A DNA stretch of 64,000 nucleotides, taken from Stomoxys calcitrans (Eukaryota > Arthropoda > Insecta > Diptera > Muscidae). The notes beneath the pieces were generated by a model that was not told where the DNA came from, did not search any database, and saw only the letters and a program-made list of their open reading frames with translations. Position 1 is the stretch's first letter, and every line of letters begins with the position of its first letter. Shown piece after piece: positions 12,960 through 24,349 of this stretch. The position numbers were made by a program, and so were the translations under genes. The DNA is taken from contig NC_081555.1 of the NCBI RefSeq assembly GCF_963082655.1, forward strand, positions 180,398,151 through 180,462,150, given 5' to 3'.

Positions 12960-13440
12960 ATATGGATTGATTCCAACTCGCTTTTGAGTACAGCGAATCC
13001 ATGTGTTCTTCGGGCGTCCCCTTATTCTCTGTCCTTGCTGTTTCCAGCCTAAAACATTTTTCGCTATTATCTCTTCTGGACTTCTACATCGACTGGGGTA
13101 GTGTTCGTTCGCAGTTGCAATTCTTCATTTTAAATGGAAGCCAGCCATTTATAAACACTTGGATTTTGCGGATAGTAACTTGAGTCGAGCTCCAAGTTGT
13201 ACAGCCACATAATAAAAGGAGATTACACACTACAGTTGAAGATTCGGACTTTTGTCAATGAGACGTGTTTGCATCTGTGTTGATGCGTTCGCGGATGTCT
13301 GATTCCGATCTTCCGTCCTTTGTAATTTTGCTGGCAACAAAAGTTGTCGACGTTTTCAATGGTATGGCGAATTGTAGTGAATGGAGTCAAATTTGTTGTG
13401 CCCAACCTCATCAATTTGGTCTTAGCCAATTAATTTTCAG
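12960..13440 (-). pseudogene. LINE reverse transcriptase 3' region, decayed
   Basis: Minus-strand pieces L-T-K-V-R-I-F-N-C-S-V near 13225, F-I-N-G-W-L-P-F near 13140, then N-E-E-L-Q-L-R-T-N-T-T-P-V-D-V-E near 13090 resemble the stretch after the palm in many LINE RTs (V-F-I-N-R-C-L, N-E-E-L-W, P-V-D-V-E-I). Frames shift several times. Confidence 0.45.
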
Positions 13441-13734
13441 ACCGACTTTGGCATCATTGGTAGACAAGCGTTCCATCGTTGCAATCGGATTTTTGAGATG
13501 GATGGCAGGGTGGGCCTTCTCATTGTTGCTTAGTGCTGGGGCAGCGGTCCTCAAGGCAATGCTTTTTGATGGTTAAACTTCTGAACATCTGCAAGTGCCA
13601 CCGTTGATCATTCCTTTGGCTCATCCGCTGCCGACTCTATTGTACAGTCTCATCGTACTAGAATCCGCGCAAGCGGGCCAACCACTGCACGGTAAAGCGT
13701 CCGATGGGAGAAGTAACATGCAAACCCCGCACAG

Positions 13735-13990
13735 AGGGCAATCCCATAAAGTGTATATTCTTAATCGTCTTGACATTCTAACAAGATATTGCCATGTTCG
13801 TCTGTCCCTTTGTCGGTTCTTCGAAATCACGTTAGCGGTTGAAGAAATTAAGCTATTCACTTGAAATTCCATACTTTTTGTGGATGTAGGTCGTTAAGAA
13901 TTGGAAATGGCACATACCATATGCCCCACAGATAGGTCCACAAATAGATATGAGACATGAGCCGTTGAATTGATTCTTCACATACCCTAG
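13735..13990 (+). repeat. Composite repeat, internal fragment
   Basis: TATTCTTAATCGTCTTGACATTCTAAC and CGTCTGTCCCTTTGTCGG match the start region of copy A; the rest is strongly diverged. Confidence 0.5.
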
Positions 13991-14182
13991 AACCTCTTCG
14001 AGTAGTTAGAATTTATGTCGAATTTTTTAAGAGCCTATTTATAAGGTTTTAATTTGCCTTATAAATAGGGAAATTCCCATTTGATTCATATATTATCGAC
14101 CCCCTTAACCATGAAAATCGAGGCTCTGTGGCTCTATTAACCAAAAAATCACTCAGCCTACTTTGAAAATAATTTTTATTCA

Positions 14183-15640
14183 AACAAGTAAAAAGGCGTT
14201 AAGTTCGGCCGGGTCGAACTTTGGATACCCACCACCTCGGGTATATATGTAAACCACCTTTCGTTAAAATCCGGTGAAAAATGCATACCTTATGCCCCAT
14301 AGCAGCTATATCGAAGTATGTTCCGATTTGGACCAAATACTAATAAACACAAGACATCGTTCAATTATGTATAATGGGGCCAAGACTTCAATCGAAATAT
14401 CGGTCTATATGGCAGCTATATATTGAAGAAGAATGACGAAGAGCCCAAAACAACTCACTGTTCCAAATTTCGGCGACATCGGGCAATAAATGCGCCTTTT
14501 ATTGGACCAAAACCTTAAATCGAGAGATCGGTCTATATGACAGCTATATTCAAATCTGGACCGATCTGAGCGAAATTGAAAATAAATGTCGAAGGACCCA
14601 ACACAACCCTATGTCCCAAATTTCGGCGAGATCGGGCAATAAATGCGCTTTTTATTGGCCCAAACCCTAAATCGAGAGATCGGTCTATATGACAGCTATA
14701 TTCAAATCTGGACCGATCTGAGCGAAATTGAAAATAAATGTCGAAGGACCCAACACAACCCTATGTCCCAAATTTCGGCGACATCGGGCAATAAATGCGC
14801 TTTTTATTGGCCCAAACCCTAAATCGAGAGATCGGTCTGTATGACAGCTATATTCAAATCTGGACTGATCTGTGCAATATTGCAGAAGTATATCGAGGGG
14901 CTTAACTTAACTCACTGTCCCAAATTTCGGCGAAATCGGACAATAAATGCGCCTTTTATGGGCTCAAAACCTTAAATCGAGAGATCGTCCTATATGGCAT
15001 CTATATCCAAATCTGGACTGATCTGTGCCATATTGCAGAAGTATGTTGAGGGGCATAACTTAACACACTGTCCCAAATTTCGGCGACATCGGACAATAAA
15101 TGCGCCTTTTATAGGCCCAAAGCCTTAAATCGAGAGATCGGGCTATATGCCAGCTATATCCAAATCTGAACCGATCTGGGCAAAATTGTAGAAAGTTATT
15201 GTGTGGCCTAACACAACTCACTGCATCAAATTTCAGCAAAATCGGATAGAAAATGTGTCTTTTTATGGGCCTAAGACTCTAAATCGACGGTTCGGTCTAT
15301 ATGGCAGCTATATCCAAATCTGGATCCATAAGGGCCAAATTGAAGAAGGATACCGAAGGACCTAACACAACTCTCTGCCCCAAATTTCAGCAAAATCGGA
15401 TAATAAATGTGGCTTTTATGGGCCTTAGACCTTAAATAGGCGGATCGGTCTATATGGGGGCAATATCAAGATATAGATATAGTCCGATATACCCCATCTT
15501 CGAATTTAACCTGCTTATGGAATCTGTGCAAAGTTTAGGCTCAATATCTTTATTTTTAAAGACTGTAGCGTGATTTCAACAGACAGACGGACGGAATGAC
15601 AAAATGAATATACCTCCATTCTTCGGTGGTGGGTATAGAA
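14183..15640 (-). repeat. Composite dispersed repeat, copy B (long, about ten blocks)
   Basis: It runs from AACAAGTAAAAAGGCGTTAAG and GTTCGGCCGGGTCGAACTT to GGTGGTGGGTATAGAAATG. About ten units of 110-190 bp repeat a core with ATCGGTCTATATGACAGCTATATTC and CCCAAATTTCGGCGACATCGG. Two neighbouring units (about 14515-14650 and 14650-14830) are almost identical, which points to recent unit amplification. Confidence 0.8.
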
Positions 15641-15721
15641 ATGAATTAGAGATCGATAGTTCAGGTTGTCCAAAATGGTCAATGTTTTCTTATGATCCTA
15701 AATGCATGGTTTCGAAACATG

Positions 15722-15890
15722 GGGAGAACATCAGAAAATATTTTCTGTGGTGGTTATTCTCTTACTAGTGCTGCCGACTTTTGTGGCATATTCAGCCATG
15801 TAAAACTTCTCTACTAAAGTGAAGTCGAACTGCGGCATGCCGTTCGGACTCGGTAATAAAAAGTATACGTAACACCTGTTACTGAGTGAA
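15722..15890 (+). mobile_element. tRNA-derived SINE, truncated copy 3
   Basis: GAACATCAGAAAATATTTTCTG, ATGTAAAACTTCTCT and GGCATGCCGTTCGGACTCGG match the SINE body; the tRNA head is lost. Confidence 0.6.
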
Positions 15891-17230
15891 CAAACTTTTT
15901 TTATATAATGCAATTTGTTTTATAACAAAAAAAAAAAATAGTAATAATAATGAAAATAATCAAATGAAATTCGTGCATTGCAGAAAAACAAAAGAAAAAT
16001 AAAAAACACGGAAATGCAAAACTGACCAAGACAATTTTATTGTTCTGTTCTGGGGGTATTCGGTGGCACACACATGCACGCATACACAGCCATGGTTAAA
16101 CTTAGGTTGATCAAACACCAAGTGAACTTTGGGATTGGGGTCGATGGTCTGGTCTTGTTTCACCAAAGTGATTTGCTGGAGAGTACATCGACATCAGCCA
16201 TTCGCTGAACAATGTATCTATCACAAGTAACACATCTCTCAATGTGAATATAGATCTGGAATAGCTACAAAAAACATTTATTGTTCGAGGTTTACTGTTG
16301 CGTGTGTGTGTGTGTATGCCTATGTAGACACAAGAAAGTACCTGTATCTGTACCTGTGCCAGTTTAATAATCATCGCGACTAAAGACCGCCTGCCTTATA
16401 ATTTTAATACGTATTTCTCTGTTGATTCAACCGGTTTTAGGGTGATTGTTGAGCCTCATTCTGAAAGATAATAAACGAAAAACCCGCAAAAACAACAACA
16501 TCAGCACATTATAAATAAAATAAAACAATGCAATTTAAATTAACAACACAACGATATTAAGAAAAAGTTGTCTGCCATTAAGCCCAGCTACATCGACATC
16601 GAAATTAAATGAGTACCTTAGGGTGCCTCAGGCCACAAGATATCAACGGACACATCAGCGCAACCGAAATCAAATGAATAATGACGGGCGAATTGTGTGC
16701 GGCCGGCAAAAAACCACAAATTTTTATCATAGAGAGAAAGAAACCTGCTGGTCGGCGGCAAAGAAAAGCAAGAAACCCCAAAAAAAAAAAAAACACAAAC
16801 GATTAAAAATACCGCAAAGCACTATTGATGCTTTAAGTACTTTTGCGGTTGAGTGTTTATTTAAATCGAAGCAAAAATTAAAAGTATGAGTGATTCCATT
16901 GCATTTCGAAAACTAAGCAGCAAAAATACCTTCTAATATTTTGATTGCACTTTGCTACAGACGAAACCGCATTACTGTAATACGCTTTATGGCTGGAACT
17001 ATGTTCGTTTTTCGCCGTTTAAAATCCATGTTTTTGGCGATTAATTTTTTGAAACACAACAACAATAACAATGATAAAATAACAATTTTGTTAAAATGTT
17101 ACCATAAGTAATGAGGGAAAGTCCTCAGCAAGTTATTTTGCTTTAAAGTCCATTATCTACAAAAAAAAAAACTAATCGCCGAAAAATATCGCGAAAAACG
17201 AAAAGTTGATGGAAAACACCATCCGTGTTA
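15891..17230. other. No gene recognised
   Basis: It contains a short GT microsatellite near 16302 and A-rich, CAACAA-rich DNA. An 88-codon frame at 16623 is Lys-rich and not recognised. Confidence 0.45.
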
Positions 17231-19061
17231 AGGCGCTATTACACGGAATGTAGATGTCATATGACATGTCACTTTTTATATTCACATGTAATTGCAAATG
17301 TTTGTCAAATTGTCAATTTACATACGATTCAATATTTTTGCTATCACACCTGTGTGCTATTTTCGTATGACCTACAAATTTGAGTAAAAGTCGACTTTTT
17401 TATGCGTAAAAATTTTTTAAGTTGTGAGAGAGCTGGTTAAATCATAAATTTGAGAATTATTTTTTTTGGGGTTGCTTTCACTCGACTGACAACAAAAACT
17501 GCTGATTTCTTTATGCTTTTGACAGAAGGTATAGAGCACGTTCTATTCGTAAAAAGGCGTTAAGTTCGGTCGGGTCGAACTTTGGATACCCACCACCTTT
17601 CGTCAAAATCCGGTGAAAAATGCATACCTTATGTCCCATAGCAGCTATATCAAAATATGTTCCGATTTGGACCAAATACTTATAAGTACAAGTCTTTGTT
17701 CGATTGTGTATAACAAAATATTGGTCTTTAAGGTAGCTATATCTAAAAATAAACCGAACTGAACCATATACGACACGGATGTCGGCAAGCCTAACATAAG
17801 TCACCGTGTCAAATTTCAGTGAAATCGGATTTTAAATGCGCCTTTTATGGGGCCAAGACTTTAAATCGAGATATCGGTCTATATGGCAGCTATATCCAAA
17901 TCTGAACCGATTTGGGCCAAGTTGCAGAGAAATGTCGAAGAGTCTTACACAAAGCACTGTCCCAAATTTCGGCAAAATCGGACAATAACGGCGCCTTTTA
18001 TGGCCCCAAAACCTAAAACCGAGAGATCGGTCTATATGGCAGCTATATCCAAATCTGGACCGATCTGTTCCATATTGCAGAAGTATGTTGAGGGGCTTAA
18101 CTTGACCCACTGTCCTAAATTTCGGCGAAATCGGACAATAAATGCCCCTTTTATGGCCCCAGAAACTTAAATCGAGAGATCGGTCTATATGGCAGCTTTC
18201 TGAACCGATCAAGGCCAAACTAAAGAATGATGTCAAAGAGCCTAACACAACTCACTGTCCCAAATTTCAGCAAAATCGGTTGATAAATGTGGCTTTTTTT
18301 TAGGCCTAAAACCCTAAATCGGACAATAAATGCCCCTTTTATGGCCCCAAAAAATTAAATCAAGAGATCGGTCTATATGGCAGCTATATCCAAATCTGGA
18401 CCAATCTGGGCCAAATTGAAAAAGGCTGTCGAAGGGCCTAACACAGCTCATTGTCCCAAGTTTCAGCAAAATCGGATAATAAATGTGGATTTTATGGGCC
18501 TAAGACCCTAAATCGATGGATCGGTCTATATGGCAGCTATATCCAAATCTGGTCCGATCTGGGCCAAAGTAAAGAAAGATGTCAAATTGGCTCACACAAC
18601 TCACTGTCCCTATTTTCAGCAAGATTGGATAATAAAAGTGGCTTTTATGGCGGATCGGTCTATATATGTATAGTCCGATATAGCCCATCTACAAACTTAA
18701 CCTGCTATGGACAAAAAAATGAATCTGTGCAAAATTTCAGCTCATATCTCGATTTTTAAAGACTGTAGCGTAATTTCAACAGACAGACTGACGGACATGG
18801 CTAGATCGTCTTAGATTTGTACGCTGATCAAGAATATATATCCTTTATAGGGTCGGAAATCGATATTTCGATGTATTGCAAATGGAATGACAAAATGAAT
18901 ATACCCCCATCCTTTGGTGGTGGCTATAAAAATCACATGTGCTATTTTGAACATAGATTTTCATAGGTTACTTTCGTTTGTATCACTCGACATGTACAGC
19001 TCTACATGTGCTAAATTTGGCATGTCATAGTTGTCTAACTACATGCCGTGTAATATAGCCT
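17231..19061. mobile_element. PIF/Harbinger-like MITE, copy 1, split by a composite repeat
   Basis: The ends AGGCGCTATTACACGG and (reverse complement) AGGCTATATTACACGG pair as inverted repeats. TTA lies on the left and ATA on the right. A composite repeat (17549-18931) interrupts it, leaving about 450 bp of MITE. A sister copy lies at 35281-35875. The superfamily is a guess from the 3-bp duplication in the sister copy. Confidence 0.6.
17549..18931 (-). repeat. Composite dispersed repeat, copy C, inside a MITE
   Basis: Same ends as copy B (AAAAAGGCGTTAAGTTCGG at the left, TTTGGTGGTGGCTATAAA at the right), with about seven units. It lies inside the MITE at 17231-19061, so it is younger than that MITE. 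Confidence 0.8.
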
Positions 19062-19666
19062 ATAGGTGTTATTCAATGCAATTAACTTAAAACCAGGGCC
19101 TAATTCTCGCATCCGCAATCGACTTATTACGATCGAGTTTAGTTTTTTTTGGATTTTAGCATCCGTTATCGATTAATTCCATTCGAAACTTCGAATGTGC
19201 GAGTTTATGCCCGCAGCAATTTACCTATCGTAAATAACAAATGTTCGTCTATTTTCAATAAACTATGCAAAAAGTAGGACATCGAAGTAGTTATTTCATA
19301 AAATAAAACGATGACTATAATATATTCGCATTTGTGGTCCTTTAAATTGGACAAGAATTAACTTTTTGCTTAAGCAAATTCGGCAAAGCATATTATCTAC
19401 TAACATGACCAAACCAAAAGTTGAATCATTTAACCACTAAATTTAAGGCAGTAGGATATTTTTTTGCAAGGAAAAGGTTCCGATTTTATCCAATTGTAAT
19501 TTGGCTGTTGTTCTCTTTGTACCTGCCTGAAGAAACCAACATCAAGGCTGTGCTGTGCGTAATCCACATATTTGTTGTCCTCTTTCACATCAAACAACTA
19601 TTTGTAATGTAAAAACAGTAACATATCGTTACAAAACAATTGCATACTGTTTAAAACGTTATTTAT

Positions 19667-21235
19667 TTACTAGCTGGACAGGGCCCGCTCCGCTGCGCCT
19701 TCTTTTACTTTATATGGAACAGAATTATCCCTTGGATACTTATTTTCGACAATTAAAGAGCTTTTAGTGAATATCATGCTACGAAAATAGTAAATGTATA
19801 TCGGTTGACTAACAGCATAACGATGTTTTGGGGTAGGGGTAGACCAATAGCAAATGCTCTACTCTACTCCCCAATACCTTTCATTTGAGTCCCACATTGA
19901 CATGGTTGGTAAAAATGCCCGATTTAAGAGAGTTTTGGGGAGTGGGGTGGTTCCCCAAACACTTGACCCTGAAAATATATCGGCATCGTTTACTACTTTC
20001 AAATATCATTTATTTGAAGCCCATATTGCCATTGGCTGAAGTCAGCAAACATGTCTGGTTTGGGGTATGGGCCCTAAAAACTACCAATATCGAGTTCCAC
20101 TATCTTGAAGACCCAAATTGTCTTGGTGTACAAATTCGACCTATTTGGAGGTTGTTATGGTGATGGGACGTCCCCTAGATAGTTGGTCCCGATTGTTGAT
20201 ATCAGATTCGTGGTCTACTCCCAAATACCTTTCTTTCGAGCCCCATATTTCCATAGTCGGAAAACATGACCAGTTTGAGGGATGGGGCGGCAATTCAGTG
20301 ACTTGGCCCTGTTTTCCTCTAATACCTCCTAACCATTCCAAAATGGGGCTGTAACCATTTTGGAATGGTTAGGAAGTACGTTCTATACGGGTGGTGTTAT
20401 GGGGGTGGGGTGTCCCCATAGACTCTTTTTCCCGAATATTGATTTCAAATTCTTGCTTTACTCCCAATGACCTTTTATTTGAGCCCCATATTGCTATGGT
20501 CGTAAATTTGTCCTCTTTTGAGGGTTTTTTGGGAGTAGACCCCCAAACACTTACCCCACATTTGGATATCAGATTCGTATTCTACACTCAAGTACCTTTT
20601 ATTTAAGCCCCATATTGCCATGATCAGTATATAAGTTCTGTTTGAGGGTGTTTTGGAGAAGAAGTGGACCCCCAGAAACTTGGTCCCACATTTGGATATC
20701 AGATTCGTATTCTACTCGCAAATACCTTTCATTTAAGTTCCATATCGCCATGGTCGGTAAATATGCCCGATTTAGGGGTGTTTTGGGGGGGTTGGGGTAG
20801 TCACCCAAAAACTTCGTCTGACAATTGGATATCGTTTTCTAATCTTAAATACCTTTCATTTGAGTCCCATATTGTCGTGATGGGTCTAAATATATATAGG
20901 GTAGGTTTTAGGGTAGGGTACCCCATCCGAAATTTGAATACCAAATTTTTATTTTTAGGTTACTATAAGAGAGTACGCAAAATTTCGCTTAAATCGCACC
21001 ACCTATCACCGAGATCTGGCGATACTGAAAATGAGTAAGGGGAACGTAGGCCCCCCCCCCCCCTTGAAATATCAAAAAATCCAGTACCCTATTTTCACCA
21101 TGCGATCATTATGCACAATCAGTGAAAATTTCATGAAATTCGGTTCAACCGTTTTTTGAGTCTATAGAGAACACACACATACAAACCGACAAACAAACAC
21201 AATTTGATTTTTATATATAAGATTTTTTTAGTTGT
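19667..21235 (+). repeat. Dispersed repeat starting TAGCTGG, with tandem blocks of about 130 bp
   Basis: It starts CTAGCTGGACAGGGCCCGC and ends in a tail with ACACACATACAAACCGACAAAC and TTTTTATATATAAG. Between these, blocks containing TACCTTTCATTTGAGCCCCATATTGCCATGG-type words and AGATTCGTATTCTACTC recur roughly every 130 bp. The ends recall arthropod non-LTR or Helitron repeats; I cannot classify it. The short reading frames here come from the repeat units. Confidence 0.6.
21049..21063. repeat. Poly(C) tract
   Basis: About 15 C in a row inside the TAGCTGG-type repeat; a likely place for sequencing error. Confidence 0.85.
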
Positions 21236-21418
21236 AATACCTTTTTTAACAATCACCATTTGCTTTGTTTATCTTCGAGATGACAAAATATGCTCCGCGT
21301 ATCGATTTCTTCTTGCCCGAAATCGACGATTGTCAGCTATGATCCAAATTGTATTTACGGAATGGAATTAATTTTCGAACAAAAACTCGCTCGATATGGG
21401 ATGCGAGAATTAGATCCC

Positions 21419-22233
21419 AAGGCTACGGAGTCGAGTTTTTGAGGTCGGAGTCGAAGTCAGACTATTGGGCCGGAGTCGGAGATTGGTTTGGAGTTGAGCA
21501 CACTTGCCTCGTCTCTGAACCGTTCTCCGACTCCGGGCTAGATTCCGCAGTCCTGCTTTAAACAATGCTAATGTTTCTACCCACTCTTATATGAAACTAA
21601 TATTGCATAAGACAAAAACCATTTTCTTTGGGAAAATATTTGCAATTCCAAAAGCAGAATCTCTGACTTTTTAAGAGCGCTACTGTGCATATTTTTTTTT
21701 TTTAAGTTTTTTTAAGTTACTAGTAATTGCGCATGTAATTCTCTTTCAATTATATGAAAATGAATTTCACTTATCCGAAAATTACGAATAAGTGAATCAA
21801 AATAGACAGATGTCTTACGCTTCATTAATCCAGTTGCCACTGAATACAATAAATAAAATGATTATGGAAAAATGACGTTAAAATTTACCATAAAAATATT
21901 ACATTAGAAGCTAATGTTAATGTACAAAATATAAATAAAATTGTATGGAAAGTTTTAGTTGCGACAAATTAAAGTTCAATAGACCGTAACATTACCAAAA
22001 GGTTAACCCAAATATAAAATGATTTATACAATTGTATTTATTTAAATGTTTTGAAATTATTGACTACAATTGATTATAGAATAAAACTAAAAAAAATTTA
22101 AATTTGAAAATTTCCCATGAACAGCAGCAGCAGCGTTTTCTATATACATATACATGCAGGTTTAAGTTTTTCTATTTAAATAGGAATGTATTCTTAGTAA
22201 TGTGTTTTTGGCCGCGAAGGCTTTTGTATTACT
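21419..22233. other. GGAGTCG-rich patch, then AT-rich DNA
   Basis: At 21420-21545, GGAGTCG/CGACTCC words recur, a simple diverged repeat. The rest to 22233 is AT-rich without a recognisable feature. Confidence 0.5.
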
Positions 22234-22241
22234 ATCATAAG
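22234..22241. repeat. Left 8-bp target duplication of hAT (ATCATAAG)
   Basis: Repeated exactly at 28323-28330 outside the opposite end. Confidence 0.75.
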
Positions 22242-22519
22242 TAGAGAGCGGATATATATGCACTTTTTGTGCATGGACCGATTTTGACCAAAATTTGTAT
22301 TTAGGCATTATTTGGAGTAAGAAAACGAATTTTGACGTCATATCTGATATATGCAAGAAATATGCAAAGTGTACAAGCCAAAATAGATGCGTTTAGAACC
22401 TTAAATGATTTAACGGTTTGGGTTCTAAGTACTTTTGTTGGTATATATGTCCTAAATATATATATCACTAAAATATTTTCAATGTGATCTGCAGTCAAAT
22501 TTCTACGTTTGTGAAAGTA

Positions 22520-22524
22520 CGCCG
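22520..22524. repeat. Left 5-bp target-site duplication of Transib (CGCCG)
   Basis: CGCCG lies directly before CACAGTG and is repeated at 27872-27876 directly after CACTGTG. It fits the GC-rich 5-bp preference reported for Transib. Confidence 0.9.
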
Positions 22525-23953
22525 CACAGTGGGCCAAATGGCAAAAAAATTGGAAATAAGTCTACAACTTTTTATCTGTTGATTTTAGCCATACAAAATG
22601 TTCTAGACATTTGTAGAGGAGGACATAGGCTTTCAGAAAAGTGCTGTTGTTGGTCCATATCTTTAATACAGGGTGAGCTACAGGGTGTGAAAGTTGACCA
22701 CTTTTGACTTCTCCAAGCTTCTGGGGGCCATAACTTTTGATCTACTCAACCGATTTACATGATTTAGGACTCTAGAGAAAGAGCTTGACAAGATCTAAAA
22801 AACTTATGCATAAAGTACCATGCCATCGTGTACTGTTAAGGAGTTATGAATTGTTTAATTTTAAAATATGAAAATTTGGCCTTGGTTTTTTTCAGTGTTT
22901 TTTAAATAACTCCGTCAATTTTAAAGCTATAAACTTCATACTTCACACAAATTATGCCAGCATATGTGTGCATAAAATACAAAAGGAATCACGTGAATAT
23001 CTTTGGCGGTTTAAAAATGGCATCGTTTTCAATATGAAAAATATTTTTTTTGTCAAAAAATTGCAAAATTTTTCAAAAAAGATACTCCCATTTCCTTTAA
23101 GTTTTCGCAAACTTTGGCCGTCAAAGCATTATCATTTCTTTCCATTTTCACAAAGTCGAGGTATTAAGAAAAGTTTTAAGTGCTAATTTGGCTAATTTCG
23201 ATATCAAACAACACCGTTATCTTAAGACCAAAATGGCCAATTTTTTTACTAAACTTCAAAAGTTTCTCACTGGAAAAAAAGTTCCACGGGGATTTTTTCG
23301 CTTTTTTTGAACTTAAATGAAAGCTTAAAATGTTCCCAACATTTTAAGGTATGTCTCGCCATATCCTAGCCATAAATGAGATCGTAGCGATCAAAATACT
23401 GAAAAAAGTCAATTTTCAAGTAGTGCTATATTCATTGCTAAAAAACAAGTATTACGTCACATTTTATTGCAAAGATGTTAAATAAACTTTTATTTGGTAA
23501 CACTTCTTCTACAAAACACAAAAAGAATCATGGAAATATCTCTATTCTATTCCATTTTATGGAACCGGCAATAAAAAAGTCAATTTTTCAAAAAAGTCGA
23601 ATTTCCCAAATTTTGTTTTTGTTGTCCTAATTGCACATGACACACTATAGCCATATTTACGCAACATACCTTATCGTAAAGGATTTTCATACCTTTCCAA
23701 CGATGTATAAAACATTTCTCAACTCGGATTCTATCTACTCTAAAATTCATTTACACTTCATTAAACTCTATATAAAAATGTCTATTTGTGAAATGGAACC
23801 TTATATGGGGCCTACACTAAAACATTGATAGATTTGCCCAGGGTTTACAATACAAATGTGTTAGAATAAAAAAAGGTCTCCTGCCAAAGTTTAAAAAAAT
23901 TGGAATAAAAATATGTGTTTTAGAGCGAAAACACTTCGCATCGGCGTGCGTTT
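22525..23953 (+). repeat. Left terminal inverted repeat of Transib (about 1,429 bp)
   Basis: Read inward from CACAGTG, this arm matches the reverse complement of 26441-27871 wherever I compared them, including the outer 100 bases and the inner boundary at GGCGTGCGTTT. The one clear difference I found is a 2-bp indel (GTAAAGGATTTTC here, GTAAAGGAAATTTTC in the other arm), which accounts for the 2-bp length difference. Just inside the heptamer is an A-rich block (seven A at 22543-22549), 11 bp from the heptamer, in the place of an RSS nonamer. Small reading frames in the arm are mirrored in the other arm and are not believed to be genes. Confidence 0.92.
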
Positions 23954-24349
23954 GTATAGTACCTACATCTATTTTTAATGTAAGCTGATGATTTTTGAAT
24001 AAAAAGTAACCTAGAAATATACCTGCATATATATATATATTTGTGTTAAGATTTGATGCAGACAAATGTTACCTGTTTCGCTATGTCGAATTCCCAGGAA
24101 ATCCACCGTATCAATGAATGTGAAAAAACCTACCCATAAAAAATTCATTGTCATTTTTTTTAACCAAATTCGAGTCCAGGTAAATAATTATAGAAGAGTA
24201 AGTAAAAAGAGGCACTTTGGACCCCTTTTTACGATTGCGTCTGATACCTGAAATGGGTCATTAATTGTGAATATATTGCATAAATATTTGAACAAAATCC
24301 AAATTTTCTTCATTATATTTTGTAGAGGCGTAAAGGACATTTATAAGTT

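Larger units (their letters stand above)
19096..21418. mobile_element. Inverted-repeat DNA element interrupted by another repeat
   Basis: GGGCCTAATTCTCGCATCC at the left and its reverse complement (GGATGCGAGAATTAGATCCC) at the right form a 19-20 bp inverted pair. Most of the interior (about 19667-21235) is a different repeat, so the original element was perhaps 700 bp. I see no transposase, and the target duplication is unclear. Confidence 0.5.

Noticed and set aside
14183..15640. CRISPR-like or satellite array
   Set aside because: Unit lengths vary, units are diverged, there is no spacer pattern, and the family is dispersed with defined ends.
17832..18248. 138-codon frame and its opposite-strand partner
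   Set aside because: Both are read from composite-repeat units; the repeated G-Y-S-C-H-I-D-R-S peptide reflects the DNA repeat.
22968..23186. 72-codon frame repeated exactly at 27210-27428 on the other strand
   Set aside because: It is identical only because both copies lie in the Transib arms. It is Phe/Lys-rich low-quality sequence with no motif.
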